In this document: positions 55,761 through 64,000 of the stretch, piece by piece | Layout: every line of letters begins with the position of its first letter | How positions within the stretch are numbered: the first letter of the stretch is position 1 | NCBI RefSeq assembly: GCF_002022665.1 | Contig: NZ_CP019788.1 | Location: 1,137,501 to 1,201,500 of the forward strand | Direction: 5' to 3' | DNA length: 64,000 nt | Source of the DNA: Bartonella sp. JB63 | Lineage (GTDB): Bacteria; Pseudomonadota; Alphaproteobacteria; Rhizobiales; Rhizobiaceae | Notes under the pieces: generated by a model | Told to the model about the DNA's origin: nothing | The model's database searches: none | The model's input: the letters and a program-made list of their open reading frames with translations, nothing else | Position numbers and translations under genes: made by a program

Positions 55761-56507
55761 ATGGCAGGCCATTCACAATTTAAAAATATTATGCACCGCA
55801 AAGGACGTCAAGATGCAATGCGTTCGAAAATATTCTCCAAACTTGCACGTGAAATTACGGTTGCAGCTAAACAGGGCTCTCCTGATCCGACAATGAATCC
55901 GCGTTTAAGGCTCGCGGTTCAAAATGCAAAAGCGCAATCAATGCCGAAAGATAATATTGAACGAGCAATTAAAAAAGCCTCAGGTGGTGATGTCGAAAAT
56001 TACGATGAAGTGCGCTATGAGGGATATGGCCCTGGTGGGGTAGCCGTTATTGTTGAAGCCTTAACCGATAATCGGAATCGTACCGCTTCAAATGTCCGCG
56101 CTGCTTTTACAAAAGCAGGAGGTGCTTTAGGAGAAACAGGTTCCGTTAGCTTTATGTTTAATCGCGTTGGTGAGATTATCTATAAATCTGAGGCTGGCAC
56201 TGTTGATACCATTATGGACGCAGCAATTGAAGCAGGCGCGGAAGATGTACAGTCTGAAGAAACGGATCATCATATTTTTTGTGCCTTTGAAGATATTGGT
56301 GAGGTCTCGAAAATTCTTGAAACCACACTCGGCGAAGCAGAATCGATCAAAACCATTTGGAAAGCAACAACTCTAGCACCAATTGATGAAGAAAAAGCAC
56401 TCTCTGTTGTACGTCTGATTGCAACCTTAGAAGAAGACGATGATGTGCAAAATGTTTATGCCAATTTTGATGTCAGTGATGAAATTTTAGCAAAATTGTC
56501 AGCATAA
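55761..56507 (+). CDS. yebC: YebC/PmpR family protein
   Basis: Protein of 248 residues, the standard length, beginning [18 protein letters not shown] and containing the three-domain YebC fold ([16 protein letters not shown] near 72, [22 protein letters not shown] near 95). Members act as transcription regulators or as translation factors that help with proline-rich stalls. Its classic neighbours ruvC-ruvAB are not present. Confidence 0.95.
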   Translation: MAGHSQFKNIMHRKGRQDAMRSKIFSKLAREITVAAKQGSPDPTMNPRLRLAVQNAKAQSMPKDNIERAIKKASGGDVENYDEVRYEGYGPGGVAVIVEALTDNRNRTASNVRAAFTKAGGALGETGSVSFMFNRVGEIIYKSEAGTVDTIMDAAIEAGAEDVQSEETDHHIFCAFEDIGEVSKILETTLGEAESIKTIWKATTLAPIDEEKALSVVRLIATLEEDDDVQNVYANFDVSDEILAKLSA

Positions 56508-56959
56508 TTCTTTGAATCAATCTTTATTGACAGAAAAAGAAAAATGCCAAAAAGAAATTTTGTCATTAAGACCGAAGCTTGTTTGATCTCTTTAATTAAA
56601 AAAGCTTTCTATTTAATATCCTGAAAACAACATTATTTTTAACATCTCTTCTTTTTAAAGACATGCTTTTATTCATTAAAGGCATACTTTAATTCAATTG
56701 AGTCTCTTTTCTATTTTTGAATCTTGAAAAATTTCTTCTAAAAATCCTCTATACCTTTTTTGTCATAGAGCTCTATCTATCATAAACGCACAACCTTATT
56801 GTGCCATGAATTAAATATTCACTCTTCTCTCCAAACAAAGCGGGAATTTTCAAACAAGGTTAGCACTTGCAAACAAAGAACAAACTTTCAAACTAGCCCT
56901 AGATCTTTTAAAAAGTCTCTTTGATTAAAGTCAATATATTTTTAATATGATTTGAAATT
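56508..56959. other. 452-bp interval between yebC and rpmE
   Basis: Between convergent genes, AT-rich, with no gene, tRNA or strong terminator visible. Confidence 0.5.
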
Positions 56960-57181
56960 TTAAAATCCAAGACCACCAAAACGATTCTTAAACTTAGAAA
57001 CGCGTCCACCACGATCAACCAATGTCTGCGCCCCTCCAATCCATGCTGGATGGCTTTTTGGATCAATATCCAAATTAAGGGTATCCCCTTCTTTTCCCCA
57101 TGTTGAATGAGTCACATATTGAGTTCCATCAGTCATTACAACATTAATCATGTGGTAATCAGGGTGAATATTGGGTTTCAT
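56960..57181 (-). CDS. rpmE: 50S ribosomal protein L31
   Basis: Protein of 73 residues ([10 protein letters not shown] at the start, a [20 protein letters not shown] core, [10 protein letters not shown] at the end). It lacks the four cysteines of zinc-binding L31, the alphaproteobacterial form. Its ribosome site is part of a 21-bp tandem duplication directly upstream (57183-57224). Confidence 0.95.
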   Translation of the reverse strand: MKPNIHPDYHMINVVMTDGTQYVTHSTWGKEGDTLNLDIDPKSHPAWIGGAQTLVDRGGRVSKFKNRFGGLGF

Positions 57182-57182
57182 A

Positions 57183-57224
57183 CGACAAAACTTTCTTTAT
57201 TTCCGACAAAATTTTCTTTATTTC
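57183..57224 (-). repeat. 21-bp tandem duplication at the rpmE ribosome site
   Basis: Two adjacent copies of CGACAAAAYTTTCTTTATTTC (plus strand) differ at one base. On the rpmE strand each gives AAAGAAAR, so the copy next to the ATG supplies the ribosome site. Confidence 0.7.
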
Positions 57225-57403
57225 ACACAACTCACGCAACGAAATAGCACTTTGATGTATTTTTTAAGTGCGCTCTCTTTGTCTTTTTGTTACAATTATT
57301 CATTTAAAATTCCAATAGCTGAGCGTGCATCAAAAAACAAGTGTTCAAAATACTTAAATCTATGAAAATTTTATCACCAACTCAATAAAGACTCAAAAAA
57401 CCC

Positions 57404-59260
57404 ATGAAATTCTTGAAACTCCCAGAAAAATCTAAGAAGCCTTTCCAAGCAAAACATTCTTTTTCTTCATTTTCCAGTTTTAGTCCTTATATCAAGCGTT
57501 ACAATGGGCTTATAATTTGTGCTTTTCTGTCTTTATTGGTTGCGGCTTGCGTCACTCTTGCTTTCCCCCTTGCTATTCGCCAAATGCTTGATTACGGCTT
57601 CTCAACTTCAAGCCATGGTAAGATGAATTTCTATTTTGGCATTTTATTTGTACTCGCCTTTCTCCTTGCTCTGGCTTCAGCCATCCGTTACTATTGTGTC
57701 ATCACATTGGGTGAACGATTTATTGCTGACTTACGGCGCGATGTTTTTCAGCATATTCTTCAGCTTTCTAATGATTTTTTTGATCGTTCCCATTCAGGTG
57801 AAATTGTTTCAAGTCTTTTAACAGATACAACCCAAATAAAATTAGCTGTAGGATCGATAGCTTCCACAGCGTTGCGTCACCTTATTGTTGTGATTGGAGC
57901 CATTGTGATGATGATCATCACAAACGCCAAACTTTCCTTATTGGTTTTGTTTTCCATTCCCCTTATTGCTATTCCCTTGATTATTTTTGGACGCAAAGTG
58001 CGCAAACGCACACGCACAACGCAAGACCGCCTAGCAGAAGCCAATGCTTTAGCCTCTGAACAGGTTAATGCCATTCGGACTGTCCAAGCTTTTACCGCTG
58101 AACAAGATATTTCTGCACGTTTTTCAACACTGATTGAACGTGTTTTTCAAACAGCCCGCACTTCTGTGATTCTTCGTTCTTGTTTCACTGGCTTTGCAAT
58201 TTTTCTCATTTTTAGTAGCATTGTTGCGATTTTGTGGATTGGATCACAGGATGTTTTACGTGGCACTATGACAGGGGGAACTCTCGGCCAATTTGTTCTT
58301 TATGCGGTTTTTGCAGCAACAACCTTTGCGCAATTATCGGAAATCGGTGCAGAATTAGTGCAAGCAGCGGGAGCAGCAGAACGTCTTGCTGAACTATTGC
58401 AAAAAAAACCTACCATTACAACGCCTGCATCTCCTTTATCACGCTCCCTTCCCATTCAAGGGTCTCTTATTTTTGATCGAGTTCACTTTGCCTACCCCTC
58501 CAGACCGGAAAAAAAAATTTTGCGGGATTTATCCTTTTCTATCAAAGCAGGAGAAACTGTTGCCTTTGTTGGCCCTTCGGGCGCAGGAAAAAGTACTCTC
58601 TTTTCTCTTATTCTCCGTTTTTATGATCCTACAAGTGGTCATATTCAATTTGATGGCATTGATATTAATCGTCTTTCCCTACACGATTTACGTTCCTCGA
58701 TTTCCTACGTTTCTCAAGAGATTGATATTTTTGAAGGAACAGTTCGCGAAAATATAGCCTTTGGAGCTCAAAATCCTCATCAAGAACAAATCATCGCTGC
58801 GGCCCAAGCAGCCAATGCATCTGAATTTATCGACTCCTTACCAAAAGGCTTTGAAACTCAAGTGGGAGAAAAGGGTATCATGCTTTCAGGGGGACAAAAA
58901 CAACGTATTGGCCTTGCGCGAGCAATCTTGAGAAATGCTCCTCTCCTATTGTTGGACGAAGCAACATCAGCCTTAGATGCAACAAATGAAAAGCTGGTGC
59001 AAAAAGCTTTAGAAGGCCTCATGAAAAATCACACAACCTTGGTCATTGCTCACCGTTTAGCAACGGTGTTAAAAGCAGATCGTATTCTTGTAATGGATCA
59101 AGGCTCTATCGTTGAAGAAGGAACTCATGCACAACTCATTGAGCAAAATGGAATTTATGCACGTTTAGCTAAACTTCAATTTTCACCTGAACAAACTTCA
59201 CAAAAAATTGAACCAAAGGAATCTCATAAAAGTAAAAAAAGAAAACCCTCCCAAAAATAA
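57404..59260 (+). CDS. ABC exporter, fused membrane and ATPase domains
   Basis: Half-transporter of 618 residues. Six transmembrane segments between about 30 and 320, then an ATPase with Walker A GPSGAGKST near 390, signature LSGGQKQR near 493 and Walker B LLLLDEATSALD. The family resembles MsbA/multidrug exporters, and homologues lie beside rpmE in other Rhizobiales. The substrate is unknown. The last 25 residues are Lys-rich. Confidence 0.92.
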   Translation: MKFLKLPEKSKKPFQAKHSFSSFSSFSPYIKRYNGLIICAFLSLLVAACVTLAFPLAIRQMLDYGFSTSSHGKMNFYFGILFVLAFLLALASAIRYYCVITLGERFIADLRRDVFQHILQLSNDFFDRSHSGEIVSSLLTDTTQIKLAVGSIASTALRHLIVVIGAIVMMIITNAKLSLLVLFSIPLIAIPLIIFGRKVRKRTRTTQDRLAEANALASEQVNAIRTVQAFTAEQDISARFSTLIERVFQTARTSVILRSCFTGFAIFLIFSSIVAILWIGSQDVLRGTMTGGTLGQFVLYAVFAATTFAQLSEIGAELVQAAGAAERLAELLQKKPTITTPASPLSRSLPIQGSLIFDRVHFAYPSRPEKKILRDLSFSIKAGETVAFVGPSGAGKSTLFSLILRFYDPTSGHIQFDGIDINRLSLHDLRSSISYVSQEIDIFEGTVRENIAFGAQNPHQEQIIAAAQAANASEFIDSLPKGFETQVGEKGIMLSGGQKQRIGLARAILRNAPLLLLDEATSALDATNEKLVQKALEGLMKNHTTLVIAHRLATVLKADRILVMDQGSIVEEGTHAQLIEQNGIYARLAKLQFSPEQTSQKIEPKESHKSKKRKPSQK

Positions 59261-59458
59261 AACCAAAAAACTTTAAACTTGAGGAATATGGAATAATTGA
59301 CTTTTGCTGCCGAGAAAGCAATCTTGATAGAAGATCAAACCTAAAAAGCGAACTACCAACTTTCTTGCTAAGCGTTTATTTCTAACAGAGCCTCATTCTT
59401 CTATTTTCTGTGTACACAATTGTCTTTTGTCTTTCTCTGGAAAAATTTATATTTTGAA

Positions 59459-60250
59459 TCAAATCCCTTTTTTGAGAATTCTTTTCAATTCAGCGTGAAT
59501 AATCTCATTACCAGCAACGATATTTCTTTTACCAAAAATATCCTGCTCCCCATCTTTATCGCTTACAAATCCACCTGCTTCACGAATCATTAAGAGTCCA
59601 GCAGCCATATCCCAAATTTGGAGATTATCTTCCCAAAAGCCATCAACTCTTCCAGTAGCTACATAAGCCAAATCAAGAGAAGCAGCTCCAAAACGGCGAA
59701 TTCCGGAAACCTCAGCCATTACATTGCGTAATTCCACCAAATAATTTTCATGACTTGGACGCCCCAAATGGGGTAATCCTGTAGCAATAACGCAATGTTC
59801 TAATTTGCGCCGTACTGCCACACGACAGCGCCGATCATTGAGGAAAGCTCCACAACCGCGTTCAGCAGTAAAGAGCTCATCAAGAATAGGATTATAAATA
59901 ACACCGGCAACAATCTGTCCTTGACGTTCTAAGGCAATCGAAACAGCAAAAAAAGGAAGACCATGTAAAAAATTTGTTGTTCCATCCAGAGGATCAACAA
60001 TGAAACGATGTTGTGAATCTTCTCCGATGATTTCCTGAGACTCTTCCATCAAAAACCCAAATTTGGGTCGTGCTTTTTTTAATTCATTAAAAATAATTTT
60101 CTCGGCTTTGCAATCTGCTTGACTTACATAATCGGCAGGCCCTTTTAAAGACACTTGTAAATTTTGAACTTCACCATAATCACGCACCAAAGAACGACCT
60201 GCTTTTATAGCAGCCTGCACCATAATATACATGATTGCAGAATGAGCCAT
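59459..60250 (-). CDS. suhB: inositol monophosphatase family protein SuhB
   Basis: Enzyme of 263 residues. Metal-binding motifs: EE near 69-70, DPLDGTTNF (Asp86, Asp89) and WDMAAGLLMIREAGG near 215. It hydrolyses myo-inositol or related sugar phosphates and, as SuhB, can also bind the transcription machinery. It starts 22 bp after efp and is probably co-transcribed. Confidence 0.93.
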   Translation of the reverse strand: MAHSAIMYIMVQAAIKAGRSLVRDYGEVQNLQVSLKGPADYVSQADCKAEKIIFNELKKARPKFGFLMEESQEIIGEDSQHRFIVDPLDGTTNFLHGLPFFAVSIALERQGQIVAGVIYNPILDELFTAERGCGAFLNDRRCRVAVRRKLEHCVIATGLPHLGRPSHENYLVELRNVMAEVSGIRRFGAASLDLAYVATGRVDGFWEDNLQIWDMAAGLLMIREAGGFVSDKDGEQDIFGKRNIVAGNEIIHAELKRILKKGI

Positions 60251-60271
60251 CTTTTACCCTCTTGTTTTTTC

Positions 60272-60844
60272 CTATCCCTTTTCATTTGCACGACGCAAAT
60301 AAATTAACTCATTGGTATCTACAACAATCCTTTCACCTGAATTAATAAAAGGAGGAACAAGAATGCGAATTCCATTTTCAAGAATAGCAGGTTTATAAGA
60401 AGAGGTAACTGTTTGCCCTTTGATTGCAGGATCAGCCTCAGCAATGGTTACAGTAACTTGATCAGGCAGAGATACCCCAATTGGTTTTTCTTGATAGAGC
60501 TCAACAGTCACAGTCATACCATCTTTTAAAAAAGCAGCACGATCACCAACGAAATCTCTTTGTAATTCGAGCTGTTCATAGGAAAGTGAATCCATAAAAA
60601 CCAAAACATCTCCTTGCTGATAAAGAAAAGTAAAATCTTTTTGTTCGAGTCGTACTCTTTCAACAGTTTCAGCAGCACGAAATCGTTCATTCAACTTTGT
60701 TCCATCGATCACATTTTTCATTTCAACCTGATTAAAGGCGCCCCCTTTTCCTGGTTTAACGGCATTACATTTCACAACTGCCCATAGACCCCCTTGATGT
60801 TCAATCACATTTCCCGGTCGAATTTCATTCCCATTAATTTTCAT
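60272..60844 (-). CDS. efp: elongation factor P
   Basis: Protein of 190 residues from the ATG at 60844 (GGAGATAAT upstream, and the conserved start [11 protein letters not shown]). Three beta domains. The loop KPGKGGA places Lys33 at the tip that is lysylated in EF-P proteins and relieves stalling at polyproline. A four-residue longer frame is possible. Confidence 0.96.
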   Translation of the reverse strand: MKINGNEIRPGNVIEHQGGLWAVVKCNAVKPGKGGAFNQVEMKNVIDGTKLNERFRAAETVERVRLEQKDFTFLYQQGDVLVFMDSLSYEQLELQRDFVGDRAAFLKDGMTVTVELYQEKPIGVSLPDQVTVTIAEADPAIKGQTVTSSYKPAILENGIRILVPPFINSGERIVVDTNELIYLRRANEKG

Positions 60845-61001
60845 TATTATCTCCAATTTTACTTTTGCAGAGGAGACCTCTTATTTTATCTTTTGTAAAA
60901 AACTATTGCATTAGTGCATTATTGACTCTTTCAGTATTTTACAAAACCATAAAAGTTTGGTTTAAAAAACTGTCAAGCTTTGTCTTTCATAAAGACTGCT
61001 T

Positions 61002-62039
61002 TTAAAGTCTATGGACTAGTTTTCTTGCTTGCAGCATTGCTTTCTGCAACTCAGACTGATCCATTTCTTTGATCATGGTTTCAAGATCGGGAATGTTTGC
61101 TTTTTGAGTTTTTGCAACCAAATACCATGCAGCAGCCATAATAGGATCTCCAGTTATTCCAATTCCATCCCGATAAAGTCTTGCTAAATTAACCTGTGCA
61201 ATCACAACATTTTTATTTGCATTATCCAAAAGAAAATCAAAAGCACTTTGAAAATCGGTTTCTCCCCCGCGTCCTTGCAGCAACCATTGTGCTAAAATAA
61301 CCTGAGCCATTAAATGTTTATTTTGCGCTGCTACTTCTAACAGTTTGCGTGCATTATAATCATTTTTTGGTATTTTTAGAGTTCCTACAGAAAGAATTTT
61401 TGCGGCAGCAAAAGCTGCTTCAGCGTCTCCCAGAGAAGCTCCTTTTAAGAACCATATCAGAGCCTGCTCTATACTTTCATTTTCTTGATTTTTTACATCA
61501 ACTGCCTCGGATTCTTTTTTTTCATGCAACGCTTTATAAAGGAGGATTTGCCCAGAATAAAAATAAGCTTCTCTGACCCCAGCATCCATTGCTTTTCGAA
61601 TAAATTCTTCGGCAAGGTCTACATTTTTTTCAGTGAAAGTTCCATCAAACAACATTAACCCATAACGAAGCTGAGCTTGTGGTTCTCCTTGTTTTGCGGC
61701 GCGTTCAAACCAGGAAATAGCCTGTTTACCATCGATAGGCGTCACATATCCTTCCATATACATTCGCCCTAACAAGGTTTGAGCAATGGGATCATTTTGC
61801 TTAGCCCGCGCGAGGGCTACACGAAAAGCTTTTTCATAAAGCCCTTGGACATAATAATCATAGGCCTCATCATATTGTCCTGCTTTTAAGGGCGACACAA
61901 TTTGTTGAGTTCTTTGAGTATTTTCTGCATTTTGAGAGACATCTACAATCTGCTCTTCCTGTTGAGCACAGCTAGAGCTCGCAAAAGCCATTATAAACCC
62001 AATTATTCCTAAAATGAATATCGCGTAAAATTTACTCAT
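61002..62039 (-). CDS. exported Sel1-repeat protein
   Basis: Protein of 345 residues from the ATG at 62039, six bases after the ThiE-like gene stop, with AGAGGTGAAAG upstream. A signal peptide precedes a Ser-Ser-Cys-Ala site that could be a lipobox (SSSCAQQ). From about 80 on there are Sel1/TPR-like repeats (AQTLLGRMYMEGYVTPIDGK, AISWFERAAKQGEPQAQLRYG, and a last one with VNLARLYRDGIGITGDPIMAAAWY, quoted in parts). Such proteins mediate protein contacts in the envelope. The partner is unknown. Confidence 0.87.
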   Translation of the reverse strand: MSKFYAIFILGIIGFIMAFASSSCAQQEEQIVDVSQNAENTQRTQQIVSPLKAGQYDEAYDYYVQGLYEKAFRVALARAKQNDPIAQTLLGRMYMEGYVTPIDGKQAISWFERAAKQGEPQAQLRYGLMLFDGTFTEKNVDLAEEFIRKAMDAGVREAYFYSGQILLYKALHEKKESEAVDVKNQENESIEQALIWFLKGASLGDAEAAFAAAKILSVGTLKIPKNDYNARKLLEVAAQNKHLMAQVILAQWLLQGRGGETDFQSAFDFLLDNANKNVVIAQVNLARLYRDGIGITGDPIMAAAWYLVAKTQKANIPDLETMIKEMDQSELQKAMLQARKLVHRL

Positions 62040-62044
62040 GGCTT

Positions 62045-62719
62045 TCACCTCTCTGTGCGTAGAGGAGCATTCTGACACTTTTCTTTTATCATATCAAGCA
62101 CCCTCAAAGGATCATCATGCATAAAAATCATTTCTTCCACGGCAATAAACTCACAATTGGTTTCCAGAACTTCATCAAAAAATTCGTATTCATTTCCTGT
62201 TTGAATAATGGCAGGAGTTTGCATAATCTCTGCCCACCATCGCGCCAACTGAATATTTCGAGGATGCGGACGGGGTTTTTTGTCAGCGCCTAATTTTCCA
62301 AACAAGAGATAATCAACTCCTGCTTCAGCGACAACCATCGCAGAGTGACGATTGTGCAAATTTCCACAACCAATTATTTTCTGTTCTTTTTTCAAACTTT
62401 CGACGCTCTTTTGGATGTTCAAATCGCCTTCTACATGCAACCCATCGGCTTTGATCCGACCAACAACGCGGCTTTGCTCAGCAATAATCAGGGCCGCACC
62501 ATTGTGCTGAATATCATGAACATATCTTTGTGCACTCTTTTGCAAATACTCTTCCCCCATTCTTTTCCCTTGCAAATCATACAAAATAACGCAAACAAAA
62601 GATTGCGTTTGCAAAATCTGACGAAATAAAACAGGATTAAGTGTACGGCGCACATTTACTGTCAGAATCAACTGAGGAAAAAGACATTGCACAATTGGCT
62701 TATTTTTTTGTTTTGTCAT
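62045..62719 (-). CDS. thiamine phosphate synthase-like protein
   Basis: Protein of 224 residues with a TIM-barrel order like ThiE: LILTVN start, a VCVILYDLQG strand, ALIIAEQSRVVGRIKADGLHVEG near 80-100 and DYLLFGKLGADKKPRPHPR near 135. The usual ThiE phosphate motif GPVFPT is replaced by FGKLGADKKP. So it may be a paralogue with altered substrate, as found next to efp-suhB in other Rhizobiales. The annotation as thiamine phosphate synthase is by family only. Confidence 0.72.
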   Translation of the reverse strand: MTKQKNKPIVQCLFPQLILTVNVRRTLNPVLFRQILQTQSFVCVILYDLQGKRMGEEYLQKSAQRYVHDIQHNGAALIIAEQSRVVGRIKADGLHVEGDLNIQKSVESLKKEQKIIGCGNLHNRHSAMVVAEAGVDYLLFGKLGADKKPRPHPRNIQLARWWAEIMQTPAIIQTGNEYEFFDEVLETNCEFIAVEEMIFMHDDPLRVLDMIKEKCQNAPLRTER

Positions 62720-62830
62720 CCTTCATCTTTCAACACAGTACTTCATGACTCAAGATTAAAAAATCATTTTATAGTCATGATCTTTCTCTTTTAACAACAG
62801 ATTGTTTTTTGATATCTTAAGGGCTCCTTC

Positions 62831-63952
62831 ATGAAATGCTCCAAAATTTCTTCTCATCATAGTCCCCATACTCCCCGTGACACACGGATTGATGTTTTTC
62901 GTTCTTTAGCGTTGTTGACAATTTTCATCAACCATATTCCTGGTACATTCTATGAGGATCTCACCCATAAGAACTTTGGCTTTTCTGATTCAGCAGAGAT
63001 ATTTGTGCTGCTTTCAGGGGTTTCACTTGGACTTAGCTTTCACACGCGTTGGTATAAATTGCCTTTTTCTTCTCTGATTTGCAAACTTTGGCAGAAAGCT
63101 TTTCGTCTTTATAAGGCGTATCTTTTCACTACTTTTGTCACCTTAGGTCTTTTTTGGGGGGCTTTTTCTTTTTGGCATTTAGAGCAATTCACCTCTATGA
63201 ATAATGTAGGACTGTTTTTTACAAAGCCGTTTCTTACATTTGTGAGTATTTTGAGCTTTGGTCACCAACTTGGCTATAATAATATTCTTTCGCTTTATAT
63301 TGTTTTCATGATTTTTGCGCCTTTTGCACTTTATTTGAGCTGCCAACACAAAGGACTTCTTCTTTTTACTTCCTTTACTCTCTATATTCTTTGTGGTCTC
63401 TATAGGATTGCTCCTCCTTCTTATCCTCTTCAAGGGCAATGGTTTTTGAATCCTCTTTCATGGCAATTTCTCTTTGTGATTGGCTTCACAAGCACTCTCT
63501 CTCTCAAAGAGGGAAAACCAATTCCCTTTTGTCGTCTTTTATTGGTATTTTCCATCATCTATCTTGTTTTTTCCCTGTTATGGGTACGCCTAAACTGGTG
63601 GGGAAGTTTGGGTTGGCTTCATTGGTCTTCACCTTTGATTGATTTCAATAAAACTTTTTTAAGCATCCCCCGTTTGTTGCATATTCTTTCCTTGTCTTTT
63701 TTGATACTTCGTCTTCCTTGTCTTCATAAAAAGTTTTGCGTCTCAATACACCATCCTTTAGCGATTTTAGGGAAACAGAGTTTACCAGTTTTTGTAACTG
63801 GTACTCTTCTTGCGATGTGTGGACAGATTTTAAAAACAGTGATGAATAATAGCTTTATGTTGGATACTCTTTTGATCATGAGCGGTATCAGCCTTCAATT
63901 TTTTATCGCCTATTATTATGAAAACAAAAGCACGCGTCATGCTTCACTGTAA
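62831..63952 (+). CDS. opgC: OpgC-type membrane acyltransferase
   Basis: Integral membrane protein of 373 residues with about ten transmembrane segments. The N-terminal RDTRIDVFRSLALLTIFINHIPGTF region (in pieces) and FSDSAEIFVLLSGVSLGL match OpgC, which adds succinyl groups to osmoregulated periplasmic glucans. The family is clear. The real acceptor in this organism is not known. Complete in the window. Confidence 0.88.
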   Translation: MKCSKISSHHSPHTPRDTRIDVFRSLALLTIFINHIPGTFYEDLTHKNFGFSDSAEIFVLLSGVSLGLSFHTRWYKLPFSSLICKLWQKAFRLYKAYLFTTFVTLGLFWGAFSFWHLEQFTSMNNVGLFFTKPFLTFVSILSFGHQLGYNNILSLYIVFMIFAPFALYLSCQHKGLLLFTSFTLYILCGLYRIAPPSYPLQGQWFLNPLSWQFLFVIGFTSTLSLKEGKPIPFCRLLLVFSIIYLVFSLLWVRLNWWGSLGWLHWSSPLIDFNKTFLSIPRLLHILSLSFLILRLPCLHKKFCVSIHHPLAILGKQSLPVFVTGTLLAMCGQILKTVMNNSFMLDTLLIMSGISLQFFIAYYYENKSTRHASL

Positions 63953-64000
63953 AAAACTTCGGAAGCCTTCTACTCTAATCCCATTAACCTTAGCATAAAA

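Noticed and set aside
1..64000. CRISPR array or insertion sequence
   Set aside because: No regular repeat-spacer pattern and no transposase-like protein in any frame.

Overview
The window reads as a chromosomal segment of a low-GC Rhizobiales bacterium, most likely a Bartonella. Signs are the AT-rich intergenic DNA, the EcfG-NepR-PhyR stress-response locus, TrcR (DUF1013), DUF4167, an Irr-type iron box in front of an mbfA-like gene, and above all a podophage-derived structural gene cluster with a separate phage replication module. Together these resemble the Bartonella gene transfer agent (BaGTA) and its run-off replication region. The species cannot be fixed from this sequence alone.

Layout. 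1-9.6 kb: 3' part of an M23 peptidase gene, a CHASE3-like HWE/HisKA_2 kinase, the ecfG-nepR pair divergent from phyR plus a second HWE kinase, a small secreted protein behind an EcfG-type promoter, a DUF6476-like protein, DUF4167, FdhE and a membrane-anchored orphan. 10.0-22.5 kb: fourteen genes, all on the minus strand, in packaging-to-lysis order: small and large terminase, portal, scaffold, capsid, head-tail adaptor, stabilisation protein, GNAT-like protein, S74-chaperone protein, tail collar fibre, a small coiled-coil protein, endolysin and an overlapping spanin pair. There is no integrase, tape measure or replication gene. 23.6-35.4 kb: housekeeping genes (clpB, yacG, maf, infA, purE, purK, rpmJ, a TPR protein, 6S RNA with ygfA, ymdB-type phosphoesterase, murA, a 50-residue conserved-looking protein, tRNA-Thr).

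35.4-41.5 kb: phage-type recombination and replication module. Going left are an XRE repressor, an acidic protein, a 63-residue protein and a YqaJ exonuclease. Going right are a DUF1376 protein, a primase-helicase and a DUF6456-like protein. Two promoters carry the same 18-bp dyad between or over their -35 and -10 elements, so one repressor probably controls both arms. Iteron-like repeats beside AT-rich DNA lie at the right end, before tRNA-Leu. 42-64 kb: YqaA, dsbB, mbfA-like, dut, exbD/exbB, DUF883 pair, glmM-ftsH-tilS-pal, trcR, yebC, rpmE, an ABC exporter, suhB, efp, a Sel1 protein, a ThiE-like protein and opgC.

How they work together (inference). The head/tail/lysis cluster would build and release small podovirus-like particles that package host DNA. 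The replication module, switched by its own repressor, would amplify surrounding DNA as packaging substrate. The stress-response and iron-control genes are ordinary alphaproteobacterial regulation. The most informative regulatory finds are the repeated operator of the replication module, the EcfG promoter at 5784-5809, the iron box at 43616-43632 and the hairpin in front of the capsid gene.
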